Below, in pieces: positions 36,741 to 46,050 of a stretch of DNA of 64,000 nt. Within the stretch, counting starts at the first letter, position 1. The number at the start of each line of letters is the position of its first letter. A program made the translations under genes and the position numbers. This DNA comes from Tepidiforma sp. (GTDB taxonomy: Bacteria > Chloroflexota > Dehalococcoidia > Tepidiformales > Tepidiformaceae): positions 62,001 to 126,000 of the forward strand of contig BPIE01000001.1 in NCBI GenBank assembly GCA_026003935.1, given 5' to 3'. The notes under the pieces are model-generated. The model saw nothing but the letters and a program-made list of their open reading frames with translations, did no database searches and was not told the origin of the DNA.

Positions 36741-38386
36741 GCCCCCGCAGCCTCGCGGACATCAATCTTCGTGTACAGGGGGCGTGCGGGCTCAAGCTTG
36801 GTACCCGGCGGAATGGACTGGAACCGCCAACCCGCGTCACGGACCGTGCCCTCGAGCCCAAGGTCGCTGTGGAGTTGACTGGTGGAGAAGGGCAGTACCG
36901 GGTGGAGGAGGACCTTCAGGGCATTGATGGCGTCCAGCGCTGTCGCCAAAGTCTCCGCGGCATGGTCCCGGTTCTCCCGGACCGCCTTCCACGGGGCGCG
37001 TTCGTCGAGGTACTTGTTAGCAGACTGAGCGAGCTGGAGGGCCGTTTGCAGCGCGCCGCGGAAGTGGCACCGCTCGAACTCACTGCCGACGGCGTCGAAC
37101 ATCGCCTCGCACTCCGCGAGCAACGCCACGCTCTCGGGCGAGGCCTTTTCCGCGGCGGGCACTGTGCCATCAAAGTTCCGGTGAATCATCGAAATGACGC
37201 GGTTTGCGAGATTCCCCCACGTGCCTATGAGGACGTCATTGTTGGCTCGGATGAGCTCCTCCTCGTTGAACACGCTGTCGTTGGTTTCCGGCATGATCGA
37301 CGTCAGGTAAAACCGGATCACGTCGGCGTCGTACTGGTCGAGGAGGTCCAGCATCCAGGTGCCCGTACCCTTCGACTTGCTCTGCTTCTGGCCGGCGGCG
37401 AAATTGACGTATTGGTTGGCAGGGACGTCGTACGGAAGATTGAGCCCGCCATAACCCAGCAGCATCGCGGGCCAGATGATGGTGTGGAAGGGGATGTTGT
37501 CCTTTCCGATGAAGTAGTAGGAGCGCGTGGCCGGGTCCTGCCAGTAGGCCCGCCAGGCGTCTGGTTCACCCCGCTGTTGTGCCCACTCCTTACTCGCCGA
37601 CAGATACCCGATAACGGCGTCAAACCACACGTAGATGCGCTTGTCCTCGTAGCCCGGCACAGGTACGGGGACACCCCACGAGATGTCCCGGGTGATTGCC
37701 CGGTCCCTGAGACCCTCGTTGAGCATCCCGAGCGTGAAGTTCTGGACGTTCCGCCGCCAGTGAGACTGTGCGCCGGCCCACGCGCGCAACGGCTCTGCAA
37801 AGGCTGATAGCTTGAGGAAAAAGTGTTCGGACGGCTTCAGCACCGGGCGGGCGCCGCTCAGCTTGCTCCGCGGGTCACGCAGTTCGGTCGCATCGAGCGT
37901 CTTTCCGCAGTTGTCGCACTGGTCGCCGCGAGCTTCCGTGTACCCACAGTATGGACAGGTGCCTTCAACGTAACGGTCGGGGAGGAATCGCCCGACCTCG
38001 GGGTCGAAGAGATACTCATCCGTCCTTCGATACAGGTACCCTTGCTCGAGAAGGCGAAGGAAGACGTCCTGTGTGACGGCGTAATGATTCTCGGTGAGGG
38101 TCGACGTATAGAGGTCGAAGGAGATACCAAATCGTTCCCAGACCTCAAGGATTTTCGGGTGGTATCGGTCTACGACCTCGCGGGGGGAAATGCCCTCACG
38201 GTCTGCGGTTACCGTGATCGGTGTCCCATGGCAGTCCGAGCCGGACACCATCAGGACGTCGTTGCCGCGCAGCCGCTGAAAGCGGGCGAAGATGTCAGCT
38301 GGGAGGTAGGCGCCGGCTGCCTGACCGACATGGAGAAGGTAATTCGCGTACGGCCAGGCGACGCAAACGAGAACGCGGTTTGCCAC
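36737..38386 (-). CDS. metG: Methionyl-tRNA synthetase
   Basis: A 549-residue class Ia synthetase. The HIGH motif appears as LLHVG in PYANYLLHVGQ (residues 12-22). A zinc-knuckle region has CPYCGYTEARGDQCDNCG. The KMSKS loop reads KQSKSKG (334-340), with Gln in place of Met. A helical anticodon domain follows; there is no C-terminal dimerisation (tRNA-binding) domain. GTG 38386 is chosen because the core starts ANRVLVCVAWPYAN right after it; an in-frame ATG at 38416 would add 10 residues. The stop overlaps the tatD ATG. Confidence 0.92.
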   Translation of the reverse strand: MANRVLVCVAWPYANYLLHVGQAAGAYLPADIFARFQRLRGNDVLMVSGSDCHGTPITVTADREGISPREVVDRYHPKILEVWERFGISFDLYTSTLTENHYAVTQDVFLRLLEQGYLYRRTDEYLFDPEVGRFLPDRYVEGTCPYCGYTEARGDQCDNCGKTLDATELRDPRSKLSGARPVLKPSEHFFLKLSAFAEPLRAWAGAQSHWRRNVQNFTLGMLNEGLRDRAITRDISWGVPVPVPGYEDKRIYVWFDAVIGYLSASKEWAQQRGEPDAWRAYWQDPATRSYYFIGKDNIPFHTIIWPAMLLGYGGLNLPYDVPANQYVNFAAGQKQSKSKGTGTWMLDLLDQYDADVIRFYLTSIMPETNDSVFNEEELIRANNDVLIGTWGNLANRVISMIHRNFDGTVPAAEKASPESVALLAECEAMFDAVGSEFERCHFRGALQTALQLAQSANKYLDERAPWKAVRENRDHAAETLATALDAINALKVLLHPVLPFSTSQLHSDLGLEGTVRDAGWRFQSIPPGTKLEPARPLYTKIDVREAAGA

Positions 38387-38428
38387 AGTCCACCCGGGGA
38401 GAGGTCTCCCGCCCATGCTACCACAGGC

Positions 38429-39265
38429 CTAGCGTTCATCGGGCCCGGGAAGCCGCTCCCAGAGCGCGTACAGAGCTGCGCGCTCTGCCCCGGTCAGTTT
38501 CGCGACCTCGGCGGCAGCCGCCGACCGCCGCGCACCTGCGCGTTTGAAGGCAGCCAGCATCGCGGCCGCTCGGGACTCCTCGGCTGGACGGGACGCTGTG
38601 GGGCCAATCACCACGGTGAATTCCCCGCGGCCGCCCGCGAAACGTTCGATGAGGTTCGAGGCCCGGGCCCGGACGACCTCTTCGTGGCGCTTGGTGAGCT
38701 CGCGGCAGACGACGACCTCCGGGTCCCCGAGAACCTCGGCGACGTCCCCAAGCAGGGCTCCGACCCGACCGCGGCCTTCGAAGCAGACCGCCATTCGGTC
38801 AGGCCCCGTGATGGCGACGAGGCGTGACCGGCGTTCGCCAGCCTTGCGGGGCAGGAAGCCAGCAAAGACCACGATTTCGGAATCGAACCCCGCCACGGAC
38901 ACCGCGGCGGCGAGTGCCGACGGGCCGGGAATCGGCACGACCCGGACGTGTTCGGCATGGGCGGCGGCAACCAGCCGCGCGCCCGGGTCCGAGACACCGG
39001 GAGTACCTGCGTCGGAGGCCAGCACCGCGACACCTTCGCGTGCAGCGGCCAGGACCTCGGCGGTGCGCTGCTCCACGTTGTATTCCGTAAGGCTGACGAG
39101 CCGCGCGGTGCTGCCTGCGAGCCGCGCCAGCCGCCCCGTGACCCGGGTGTCCTCGGCGGCAATGAGGATGGCCTCCCGGAGCGCCTCGGCGGCGCGGGGC
39201 GACAGGTCGCCGAGATTTCCGAGCGGTGTGGCGGTGACGTACAGCCCGGGATGCCACGTCGTCAT
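38429..39265 (-). CDS. rsmI: 16S rRNA (cytidine-1402-2'-O)-methyltransferase
   Basis: A 278-residue tetrapyrrole-methylase-fold enzyme. Marks: LYVTATPLGNLGDLSPRA, IAAEDTRVTGRLA, LASDAGTPGVSDPG (SAM-binding) and VVPIPGPSALAAAVSVAG. The C-terminal extension carries an Arg/Ala helix, as in RsmI. It uses S-adenosylmethionine to methylate the ribose of C1402 in 16S rRNA. ATG 39265 is the first gene of a four-gene minus-strand run with metG, tatD and the polyprenyl synthase, divergent from guaB3. Confidence 0.92.
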   Translation of the reverse strand: MTTWHPGLYVTATPLGNLGDLSPRAAEALREAILIAAEDTRVTGRLARLAGSTARLVSLTEYNVEQRTAEVLAAAREGVAVLASDAGTPGVSDPGARLVAAAHAEHVRVVPIPGPSALAAAVSVAGFDSEIVVFAGFLPRKAGERRSRLVAITGPDRMAVCFEGRGRVGALLGDVAEVLGDPEVVVCRELTKRHEEVVRARASNLIERFAGGRGEFTVVIGPTASRPAEESRAAAMLAAFKRAGARRSAAAAEVAKLTGAERAALYALWERLPGPDER

Positions 39266-39321
39266 TGAACCGGCCGATTGGAGCTATTGCACATAAGCAC
39301 CACCCTTGAATCCGTTTTGTG

Positions 39322-39350
39322 TTGACCCGTCTACCCGGCGCTTCTACACT
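39322..39350 (+). promoter_or_regulatory. Promoter of guaB3 (-35 TTGACC, -10 TACACT)
   Basis: TTGACC at 39322-39327 and TACACT at 39345-39350 are 17 bases apart. It lies in the 144-base divergent region between rsmI and guaB3 and predicts a leader of about 50 bases. No clear opposite-strand promoter for rsmI could be assigned in the same gap. Confidence 0.65.
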
Positions 39351-39409
39351 CGAAGCTAATGCCGCGGCCGCCCGACAGGCCGCAATTCTAGCCCCGGGAT
39401 TGCGCTGAA

Positions 39410-40633
39410 TTGAGTACTGCCGTCAACCTTTCCTCCGCCGCCTCCGATGAGCCGGAGCGCGGCACCGCGTCGTACCCGCAGGGCGACCAGCCCGTGCCCA
39501 CATTCAAGCAGCTCCGGCGTGCATACGGCTTCGACGAAGTCGCCATCGTTCCGGGAACGGTCACTATCAATCCGGAACTCACCGAACTTGGATTGGACAT
39601 CGGTCCGCACCACTTCGCCATTCCGTTCATCGCCTCAGCCATGGACGCGGTCGTGGATCCATCGTTCGCGATCGCGATGCACCGGGCGGGCGGGCTCGCG
39701 GTGCTCAACCTCGAAGGAGTGTGGACCAAGTACGACGACCCCGGCGCCATTCTGCAGGAAGTCGCCTCGGTCAGCCGCGATGAAGCAACGGCTCTCCTGC
39801 AGCATGCCTACGCCCAGCCCATCCGGGAAGACCTCATCCACCGCCGCATCCAGGAGATCAAGGCCGGCGGCGCCGTTGCGGCGGTCTCCGTCACGCCGAT
39901 GAATACCAAGCGCTGGGCCCCCCTCATCCAGGAGGCTGGCGCCGATATTCTCGTGGTCCAGAGCACGGTGACGACTGCCCGGCACGAGTCCAACAGCATC
40001 GAAGGCCTCCGGTTCGAAAAGCTCCTCAAGGAGATCCACATCCCGGTTGTGGTTGGGAACACCGTCGGGTTCGAAGCGACGCTCGAGCTGATGCGAACCG
40101 GCGTGGCCGCCGTCCTTGTCGGTGTCGGGCCTGGCGCTGCCTGCACCAGCCGCGAAGTGCTGGGAATTGGCGTACCCCAGGTTACGGCGACGATCGACTG
40201 CGCGGCTGCGCGCGACTACTACTTCCGCGAATCGGGGCGCTACGTCCCGATCATCACCGACGGCGGCATCCGGACCGGCGGCGACGTGTGCAAGTGCTTC
40301 GCAGCCGGCGCCGATGGCATCATGATGGGCTCGCCGTTCGCGGCGACGACCGAAGCTCCGGGGCGGGGCTACCATTGGGGGATGGCCACGCCGCACGCTC
40401 ACCTGCCGCGCGGCACGCGGGTCGCGGTTGGCGTCAACACCACCCTCCAGAAGCTCCTGTTCGGCCCGACGAGCCGCACCGATGGAACGGAAAATCTCGT
40501 CGGCGCTTTGCGCACGGCGATGGGCATGTGCGGCGCGCGCACCATTCGCGAGTTTCAAAAGGCGGAGATGGTCATCGCGCCCGCCATCAAAACCGAAGGC
40601 AAGATTTACCAGTTTGCACAGGCTGGGAGCTAG
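39410..40633 (+). CDS. guaB3: GuaB3-family IMP dehydrogenase-related protein
   Basis: A 407-residue TIM-barrel protein. There is no CBS-domain insert, as in the GuaB3 group known from Actinobacteria and Chloroflexi. Order: FDEVAIVPGTVTINPE; FIASAMDAVVDPSFAIAMHR; the catalytic-loop GVGPGAACTSREVLGIGVP with the active-site C245; IITDGGIRTGGDVCKCFAAG; and GRGYHWGMATPHAHLPRGT. The family relates to IMP dehydrogenase, which oxidises IMP to XMP; some members may instead reduce GMP, so the exact reaction is open. The TTG start at 39410 is weakly supported, with GGGA upstream. Confidence 0.87.
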   Translation: MSTAVNLSSAASDEPERGTASYPQGDQPVPTFKQLRRAYGFDEVAIVPGTVTINPELTELGLDIGPHHFAIPFIASAMDAVVDPSFAIAMHRAGGLAVLNLEGVWTKYDDPGAILQEVASVSRDEATALLQHAYAQPIREDLIHRRIQEIKAGGAVAAVSVTPMNTKRWAPLIQEAGADILVVQSTVTTARHESNSIEGLRFEKLLKEIHIPVVVGNTVGFEATLELMRTGVAAVLVGVGPGAACTSREVLGIGVPQVTATIDCAAARDYYFRESGRYVPIITDGGIRTGGDVCKCFAAGADGIMMGSPFAATTEAPGRGYHWGMATPHAHLPRGTRVAVGVNTTLQKLLFGPTSRTDGTENLVGALRTAMGMCGARTIREFQKAEMVIAPAIKTEGKIYQFAQAGS

Positions 40634-41207
40634 CCTCCTCGTTGTGGTTATCGTGCTGCTGGCGGTCCCGGCGAAACGTGCCGGGGCCGCCGGTCGCTGT
40701 ATCGACGCCAACCCTGCGGCACTCGACGCTGCAGTGCTTGAGGCCAACGTAATCGTCGTGGGGACGGTACGCGAGGCGCCGGACGGCCCCGAGCTGCAGC
40801 CCGAGGCCTTCCTCAAGGGCACCGTGAGTCGGGAGGTCATCCGATTTTCCCCTGCGGCGCTGCCGGAAGGCTGTTCGCCTGCCAAGCTCGAAGATGCCGA
40901 CCGGGTGCTGGTTTTTCTCACGACCCAGGGAAGCCTGCCGGCCCAGCCGGCGGCCACGGCCGCCTTCGTCCTGCGCGATGGCCTAGCAGTGCGTGCTGAT
41001 GGCGGCGGGCAGGCTCTGCCCGAAGTTCAGCTGGTTGAGCGTATCCGGGCGCTTACGGGCCAGGAGGCGGTGCCCCCCGAGGCCGGGGAGCAAGGAGCGG
41101 GCATCGAATTGCGGGAGACCATCCTGCCCGTCGGGGTACTGCTGCTGGCGGTCTTCGGTATTGGTCTCGTGCTGATGCGCGTTTGGCACCGGATTGACCC
41201 CAGCTAA
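40614..41207 (+). CDS. Secreted or membrane-anchored protein of unknown function
   Basis: A 197-residue protein, beginning at a TTG that overlaps the end of guaB3 by 20 bases. A signal peptide (HRLGASLLVVVIVLLAVPA) ends near AKRAGA-AGRC. The mature part has two Cys (in GRCIDANP and EGCSPAKL), beta-rich stretches (NVIVVGTVREAPDGPEL, DRVLVFLTTQGSLP) and a C-terminal helix (PVGVLLLAVFGIGLVLM) that would anchor it. It resembles small NTR/TIMP-like extracytoplasmic proteins in general pattern, a weak impression only. Its stop overlaps the converging HAD gene. Confidence 0.65.
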   Translation: MHRLGASLLVVVIVLLAVPAKRAGAAGRCIDANPAALDAAVLEANVIVVGTVREAPDGPELQPEAFLKGTVSREVIRFSPAALPEGCSPAKLEDADRVLVFLTTQGSLPAQPAATAAFVLRDGLAVRADGGGQALPEVQLVERIRALTGQEAVPPEAGEQGAGIELRETILPVGVLLLAVFGIGLVLMRVWHRIDPS

Positions 41208-41996
41208 GTCATCAGCGACGTAAGGAAGTCCGCCAGTCCCGCTTCGCCGGGCTCAAGGATGATGTCGGCCGCGTCGCGGGCGTAGGCGTCGGCGTGCGCC
41301 ATGGCCGCGCCGACACCTGCCCACGCGAGCATTGGGGCGTCGTTGACCGAATCGCCGACGGCGACCACGTCGCGGCGGTCGATGCCCCAGTCCGCGCAGA
41401 GCAGCGCGAGGGCGTGGCCTTTGTTCGCCTCGGGTGCGACGGCCACCGTGACTTCCGGGAAATCGAGGATGTGCAGCCGGTCCCCGTAGCGGCCGGCGAG
41501 TTCGCGGTGAATGCCCGGCGCAGTGGCGGCGTCGCTGATGACGCCGACCCCCGTGGGAACGACGCCCGAGTGCTCGGGGTCGGGCCTGTACTCGGGTGTG
41601 ATGCCGCTCACCTCACCATACCGACGTGTGGCGTGGGATGGCCGGCTCGCGAGATAGCGAACGGGGTTGAACCACTCGTAGTCGTGGCCACGTTCCCGTG
41701 CGAAATCGATGATTTCTACCGCCAGCGTCCTCTCGATCGGGAAGACGTGGAGTCATCTCGCCATCGATGCGGTGGACGGAGCAGCCCTGCTGACAGACGA
41801 CCGGTGTCAGCAGCCGCAGCTCGCGCGCCACGCGCTGTGTCCCGGGAAACATCCGCCCGCTGGCAAGGACGACCGAAATGCCAGCCGCCGTCAGGCGCCG
41901 GACGGCTTCGCGGATGCTGGCGGGGGGCACGTGGTCGCCGTCGGCGTTGTCCGGCGGTATCACCGTGCCGTCGATGTCGAGCGCGACGAGCCTCAC
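41204..41996 (-). CDS. HAD-superfamily Cof-type phosphatase (frameshifted)
   Basis: The N-terminal half has the HAD motif I LVALDIDGTVIP and motif II LASGR; the C-terminal half, in the frame one base further on, has the Lys of motif III (EANKGHALALLCADWGI) and the motif IV GDSVNDAPMLAWAG. The break is near 41749. Removing one base there joins EMT to HVFPIERTLAVEIIDFARER and gives a continuous 263-residue Cof-type phosphatase. GTG 41996 overlaps the prmC stop (GTGA), and the total length is one base over a multiple of three. Substrates in this family are sugar phosphates or similar. As written the gene would be broken; a sequence error is the simplest reading. Confidence 0.8.
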
Positions 41997-42814
41997 GCCC
42001 ACTCGAGGCACACCACCCGGTCGATGCCAGCGAGGTCTCTCGTCACGCTGACAGAGGCTCCCGCCACCTTGCCCAATGATGCCACGGCCTCGGCCTGCCC
42101 GAAGCCCACTTCAAGCGCCAGCAGGTGCGGCCGGAGACGCTCCGCGCAGTCGCGGATGAGGGCGCGAATGAGGTCGAGCCCGTCGTGTCCGCCATCGAGT
42201 GCGACGCGAGGCTCCCACCGGCTCACCTCCGGTTCGAGCGCGTCAATCTCGCCGCTCGGGATGTATGGGAGATTGGCCAGGACGATATCGGCGCGCCTCA
42301 CGGCATCTGCAAGGCTGCCCCGGACCAGCACGACGCCCGGCGCGTGCGCGGCGGCGTTGAGCTGCGCGAACTGCAGCGCTTCGCGGCTGACCTCCGTTGC
42401 CATGACGGTCGCGGAGGGTCGCTCGGCGGCGACGGATACGGCCACGGCACCGCTCCCGGTCCCAACTTCGAGGACGACCGCAGGAGCTCCGGGCGCTATC
42501 CGGGATACTGCCGCCTCGACGAGTAACTCCGTCTCAGGGCGGGGCACCAGCACGCCGGGCCCGACCGCGAAACGCCTGCCGTAGAACTCGCGCCAGCCGG
42601 TGATGTAGGCGAGCGGTTCGCGGGCTTCGCGGCGCGCCAGCCACTGTTCGAGACGGCCGCGCGATGCACCTTCGAGGCAGGCGCCCGCGAAGTACGCGGC
42701 ACGCGAAATCCCGGCAGCTTCCCGGACGAGCACCTCGGCTTCAAACCGGGCATCGGAGAGGCCTGCCGCTTCGAGCCGCCGCGCGGCTGCGCCGGCGATT
42801 TCGCGGGCGTTCAT
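41993..42814 (-). CDS. prmC: Peptide chain release factor N5-glutamine methyltransferase
   Basis: A 273-residue SAM-dependent methyltransferase. An N-terminal helical domain is followed by [19 protein letters not shown], the SAM loop [20 protein letters not shown], and the catalytic [10 protein letters not shown] (the family NPPY with Leu for the first Pro). It methylates the Gln of the GGQ motif in release factors, and it follows prfA directly with a 4-base overlap (ATGA at 42814). The next gene, a HAD phosphatase, overlaps its stop. Confidence 0.94.
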   Translation of the reverse strand: MNAREIAGAAARRLEAAGLSDARFEAEVLVREAAGISRAAYFAGACLEGASRGRLEQWLARREAREPLAYITGWREFYGRRFAVGPGVLVPRPETELLVEAAVSRIAPGAPAVVLEVGTGSGAVAVSVAAERPSATVMATEVSREALQFAQLNAAAHAPGVVLVRGSLADAVRRADIVLANLPYIPSGEIDALEPEVSRWEPRVALDGGHDGLDLIRALIRDCAERLRPHLLALEVGFGQAEAVASLGKVAGASVSVTRDLAGIDRVVCLEWA

Positions 42815-43887
42815 ACCATCGCTTCGAGACGGGCCGCCTCGTCGGCCGTTGCTACGGCGTCGATGATGTCGTCGAGATCGCCGTCGAGCCGCTGGGAGAT
42901 GTTGTGCACGGTCAGGCCGATGCGATGGTCGGTGATCCGGTCCTGCGGGAAGTTGTAGGTTCGGATCTTCTCACTGCGGTCCCCGGTGCCAACCTGGCTC
43001 CGGCGGCTGGCCGTCAGCTCCGCTTCCTGTTTCTGCTGCTCGAGGTCGTAGAGGCGGGACCGGAGGTGGGTCATGGCCTTGATGCGGTTCTTGAGCTGTG
43101 ACCGCTCGTCCTGGCACACGACCACAATGCCCGTGGGGATGTGGGTGATGCGGACCGCTGTAGCGACCTTGTTGACGTTCTGCCCGCCGGCGCCCGACGA
43201 ATGGAAGATGTCGACCCGGAGGTCCTTCTCGTCGATGTCGACGTCGACCTCCTCCGCTTCGGGGAGCACCGCCACCGTCGCGGTCGATGTGTGGATGCGT
43301 CCCTGCGCCTCGGTCTCTGGCACCCGCTGGACGCGGTGGACGCCGCTTTCGTATTTCAGGCGGGAGTAGGCGCCTTCCCCCCGCACTTCGAAGACGACTT
43401 CCTTGAATCCGCCCTTGTCGGATTCGGAAGCGCTCAGGATTTCCGTCTGCCAGCCCTTGCGCTCCGCGTACCGCTGGTACATTCGGAACAGCTCATGTGC
43501 GAACAGTGCGGCCTCTTCGCCGCCGGCTCCGGCCCTGATCTCGACGATGACGTTTCGGCTGTCGCGGGGGTCTTTAGGCAGGAGCATCCTGCGCAGCTGC
43601 CGCTCGAGTTCCGCCATGCGCGACTCGGCAGACTCGAATTCAGCCTGCGCGAGCTCTTTCATCTCGGGGTCCGACTCGGCGAGGAGCGCCCTGGCCTCCT
43701 GCGCGGCGTCCTGGGCCGCCCGGTACTGCCGGAAGACGTCCACGATTGGCTCCAGCTCCGCCCGCTCCTTCGCGAGACGGCTGACCCGCTCGAAATCGGC
43801 CGCGACGTCGGGCTGTCCCATCTCTTCCGTGAGCTCGTCGAAGCGGGTGTTCACCCGCTCCAATTGCGCAAGTACCGTGTCGTCCAT
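42811..43887 (-). CDS. prfA: Peptide chain release factor 1
   Basis: A 358-residue class I release factor. The stop-codon-reading tripeptide is PET (190-192; the PxT form of RF1) in [14 protein letters not shown], and the GGQ loop is [11 protein letters not shown] (GGQ 234-236). It therefore reads UAG and UAA, not UGA. ATG 43887 fits the length of other RF1 proteins and has a GGGA upstream; an in-frame GTG at 43902 is the alternative. Promoter-like sequence and a hairpin lie just upstream. It is followed by prmC, whose product modifies it. Confidence 0.95.
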   Translation of the reverse strand: MDDTVLAQLERVNTRFDELTEEMGQPDVAADFERVSRLAKERAELEPIVDVFRQYRAAQDAAQEARALLAESDPEMKELAQAEFESAESRMAELERQLRRMLLPKDPRDSRNVIVEIRAGAGGEEAALFAHELFRMYQRYAERKGWQTEILSASESDKGGFKEVVFEVRGEGAYSRLKYESGVHRVQRVPETEAQGRIHTSTATVAVLPEAEEVDVDIDEKDLRVDIFHSSGAGGQNVNKVATAVRITHIPTGIVVVCQDERSQLKNRIKAMTHLRSRLYDLEQQKQEAELTASRRSQVGTGDRSEKIRTYNFPQDRITDHRIGLTVHNISQRLDGDLDDIIDAVATADEAARLEAMV

Positions 43888-43908
43888 GAAGTCCCGTAAC
43901 ACGCTGAC

Positions 43909-43927
43909 GGTCCGCCAGTGGCGGACC
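43909..43927 (-). promoter_or_regulatory. Perfect hairpin in the prfA leader
   Basis: GGTCCGCC-AGT-GGCGGACC is a perfect 8-base-pair stem with a 3-base loop. It lies between the predicted transcription start and the prfA start codon, 21 bases before ATG 43887 and 6 bases before GTG 43902. There is no T tract, so it is not a simple terminator. It may affect prfA translation or mRNA stability. Confidence 0.55.
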
Positions 43928-43952
43928 GCCGCGAGGCGTTGCTGCTAGTGCG

Positions 43953-43958
43953 AGTATA
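43953..43958 (-). promoter_or_regulatory. -10 box of prfA promoter
   Basis: TATACT on the minus strand directly after the fabZ stop (TGATATACT). It would give prfA-prmC-HAD its own transcript with a leader of about 60 bases that contains the hairpin. The -35 is weak (GCGGTT). Confidence 0.5.
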
Positions 43959-44411
43959 TCACCCGCTCTCACCCGAACCGCCGGGGTCGGCCAGTGCGAA
44001 GGTAATGCTCCCGTCGGCAACGACCTTGCCGTCGACGCTCGCCCGGACGCGGCCCTTGCCAACGGGACCGCGCAGCTTCTCGAGTTCGAATTCGAGCCGC
44101 AGCTGGTCGCCGGGCACGACCGGCCGCCGAAAGCGGAGCTGCTCGATGCCGCCGAACAGCGGCAGTTTTCCGCCCGTCTCGGCGCCGTGCAAGAGCGTGA
44201 CGGCTGCGACCTGCGCGAGCGCCTCAACAACCAGGACTCCCGGCATAATTTTCCGGCCGGGGAAGTGCCCCTCGAAGAACCACTCGTTGGCGGTCACATT
44301 CTTGATTCCGACTCCCCGCTTGCCCGTTTCAATTTCTACGATGCGGTCCACCAGCAGAAACGGGTAGCGATGCGGGATGATGCGTTCGATTTCGTCGATT
44401 TCGATGGTCAT
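43959..44411 (-). CDS. fabZ: 3-hydroxyacyl-[acyl-carrier-protein] dehydratase FabZ
   Basis: A 150-residue hot-dog-fold enzyme. Catalytic His H49 and Glu E63 are in [21 protein letters not shown], seen in pieces [12 protein letters not shown] and [24 protein letters not shown] is also diagnostic. It dehydrates 3-hydroxyacyl-ACP in type II fatty-acid synthesis. ATG 44411 overlaps or touches the PHP gene end (1-base gap). The tail [10 protein letters not shown] is short and disordered. Finding fabZ at the end of an rny-ymdB-PHP operon rather than with lpx genes fits an organism without lipid A genes here. Confidence 0.93.
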   Translation of the reverse strand: MTIEIDEIERIIPHRYPFLLVDRIVEIETGKRGVGIKNVTANEWFFEGHFPGRKIMPGVLVVEALAQVAAVTLLHGAETGGKLPLFGGIEQLRFRRPVVPGDQLRLEFELEKLRGPVGKGRVRASVDGKVVADGSITFALADPGGSGESG

Positions 44412-44412
44412 C

Positions 44413-45267
44413 TTACCCCTCGACAGCTGAACACCGGCAGTTCGCTTCGATGAACCGGACGAAAGCGTCGACGTCCCTGTCCGCGAAGGGGATGTCGCCG
44501 ATGTCACGGTCGTCCGGGTTTCCGAGCCCGTGATAGTCGCTGCCGCCCGATTTCGCCATATCCAGCTCGGCGGCGAGGCCCGCGTGAAAGGCGACCGTCT
44601 CCGGTGGGTAATGCTTGTAATACGTCTCGATGCCGTTGGCGCCGAGGTCTTTCAGGTGGCGAACGACGTCGACGTAGTTATCGCCGATATAGATGGGGTG
44701 GGCGACAAAGACTACGCCCCCGTGGTCGTGGATGATCTCGATGGCGTCCTTGGGGTCCAGCTTCTCCCGGTTGACGTCGGCGGGCTTGCCGTTGCCGAGC
44801 CACCTGTCGAACGCCTCCTGGACGCTCGAAACATATCCCTTTTCGAGCAAGGCCCGCGCAACATGGGGACGACCGACGGTTGCCTCCCCGGCGATTTCGA
44901 AGATGCGACTCGTCTCGAGGGGCATCCCGTGGTCACGGAGGATGGCCACGATCTTTTCGACGCGGGCCAGGCGGCCTTCGCGCTGCCAGCGAAAGAATTC
45001 CTGCAACCGCCGGCCGGCGGGGTCGAATCCGTAGCCCAGGAGGTGGACGTCCGCCTTTCCGACTTCAGTGCTGATCTCTACGCCGGGAATAAGTCGAAGG
45101 CCCAGTCGTGCTGCCATTCCGGCGGCCTCCGCCAATCCATCGGTGGTGTCGTGGTCGGTGAGTGCGAGCACGCGCACGCCGTTTGCCGCTGCGCGCTCCA
45201 CCACCCAGGAAGGGGAGTGAACGCCGTCAGACGCCGTTGAGTGGAGGTGGAAATCGCCAGTTGCCAT
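44413..45267 (-). CDS. PHP-domain metal-dependent phosphoesterase
   Basis: A 284-residue PHP protein. Metal ligands are in [10 protein letters not shown] (H7, H9), [10 protein letters not shown] and PGVEISTE, with later VFVAHP and the final GGSDYHG. It resembles YciV/RNase AM-type enzymes, which act on 5' ends of RNA or on 3',5'-bisphosphate nucleotides. Location behind ribonuclease Y and the YmdB phosphodiesterase supports a part in RNA or nucleotide turnover. ATG 45267 starts 1 base after the ymdB stop. Confidence 0.88.
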   Translation of the reverse strand: MATGDFHLHSTASDGVHSPSWVVERAAANGVRVLALTDHDTTDGLAEAAGMAARLGLRLIPGVEISTEVGKADVHLLGYGFDPAGRRLQEFFRWQREGRLARVEKIVAILRDHGMPLETSRIFEIAGEATVGRPHVARALLEKGYVSSVQEAFDRWLGNGKPADVNREKLDPKDAIEIIHDHGGVVFVAHPIYIGDNYVDVVRHLKDLGANGIETYYKHYPPETVAFHAGLAAELDMAKSGGSDYHGLGNPDDRDIGDIPFADRDVDAFVRFIEANCRCSAVEG

Positions 45268-45268
45268 T

Positions 45269-46042
45269 TCAGCAAATCTCCCGGTCGACCCGTTCGATGC
45301 GCGTCGCGCGCCGCGTTGTGTCGTCTGCCTCGACGTAGACCGCGTTGATCACTGCGGGGCCCGATTCGGCGGGTACGAGCCTCGTGGGCATCTGTGTCAG
45401 GAAGCGATTGAGCACGGCGCCAATGTCGTCGCCGATGACGGAGTCGCGAGCTCCGCACATGCCGGCATCGGTGCAGTAGGCCGTACCGTGGTGCAGCAAG
45501 CGGCAATCGGCAGTCGGCACGTGGGTGTGCGTGCCGACGACCAGCGTGGCCCGGCCATCGAGGTGCCAACCCATGGCCTGTTTCTCGCTCGTCGCCTCGG
45601 CGTGGAAGTCGACGACGATGAAGCGGTTCGAGGTTGGGAGACCGGCCAGCACGGCGTCGACCGCGCGGAATGGGTCATCGTAGTCGGCCGGCATGAAGGA
45701 CCGCCCGATGAGATTGATGACGACGAGGTCACCGCACTCTGCTACACCGCGTCCGGGAACGCCGGGCGGGTAGTTGAGGGGCCGTGTGATGCCGGGGGTG
45801 GATTCGAGGTATGGGTAGAGGTCCCGGTGCTGGAAGGTGTGGTTGCCGCCGGTGATGACATCGACCCCCGCTGCGAACAGCTCGTCAGCATGGCGCGGGA
45901 TGAGCCCTTTGCCGCCGGAGCAGTTCTCGCCGTTCGCTACGACATAATCGAGCCCCAGTTCGGCCCGCAATGCAGGAACGGCACGAACGACCGCTTCCCG
46001 TCCGACGCTGCCAACGATGTCGCCGAGGAAGAGCAGGCGCAC
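45269..46042 (-). CDS. ymdB: YmdB-family metallophosphoesterase (TIGR00282)
   Basis: A 257-residue calcineurin-like phosphodiesterase. Metal-binding motifs: FLGDIVGSVGR, VVANGENCSGGKG, ITGGNHTFQHR, VDFHAEATSEKQAMGWHLDG and VGTHTHVPTADCRLL. Bacillus YmdB hydrolyses cyclic AMP and affects motility and biofilm. The rny-ymdB order seen here is the same as in Firmicutes. GTG 46042 lies 8 bases after the rny stop. Confidence 0.93.
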   Translation of the reverse strand: MRLLFLGDIVGSVGREAVVRAVPALRAELGLDYVVANGENCSGGKGLIPRHADELFAAGVDVITGGNHTFQHRDLYPYLESTPGITRPLNYPPGVPGRGVAECGDLVVINLIGRSFMPADYDDPFRAVDAVLAGLPTSNRFIVVDFHAEATSEKQAMGWHLDGRATLVVGTHTHVPTADCRLLHHGTAYCTDAGMCGARDSVIGDDIGAVLNRFLTQMPTRLVPAESGPAVINAVYVEADDTTRRATRIERVDREIC

Positions 46043-46050
46043 CGCGCGGC

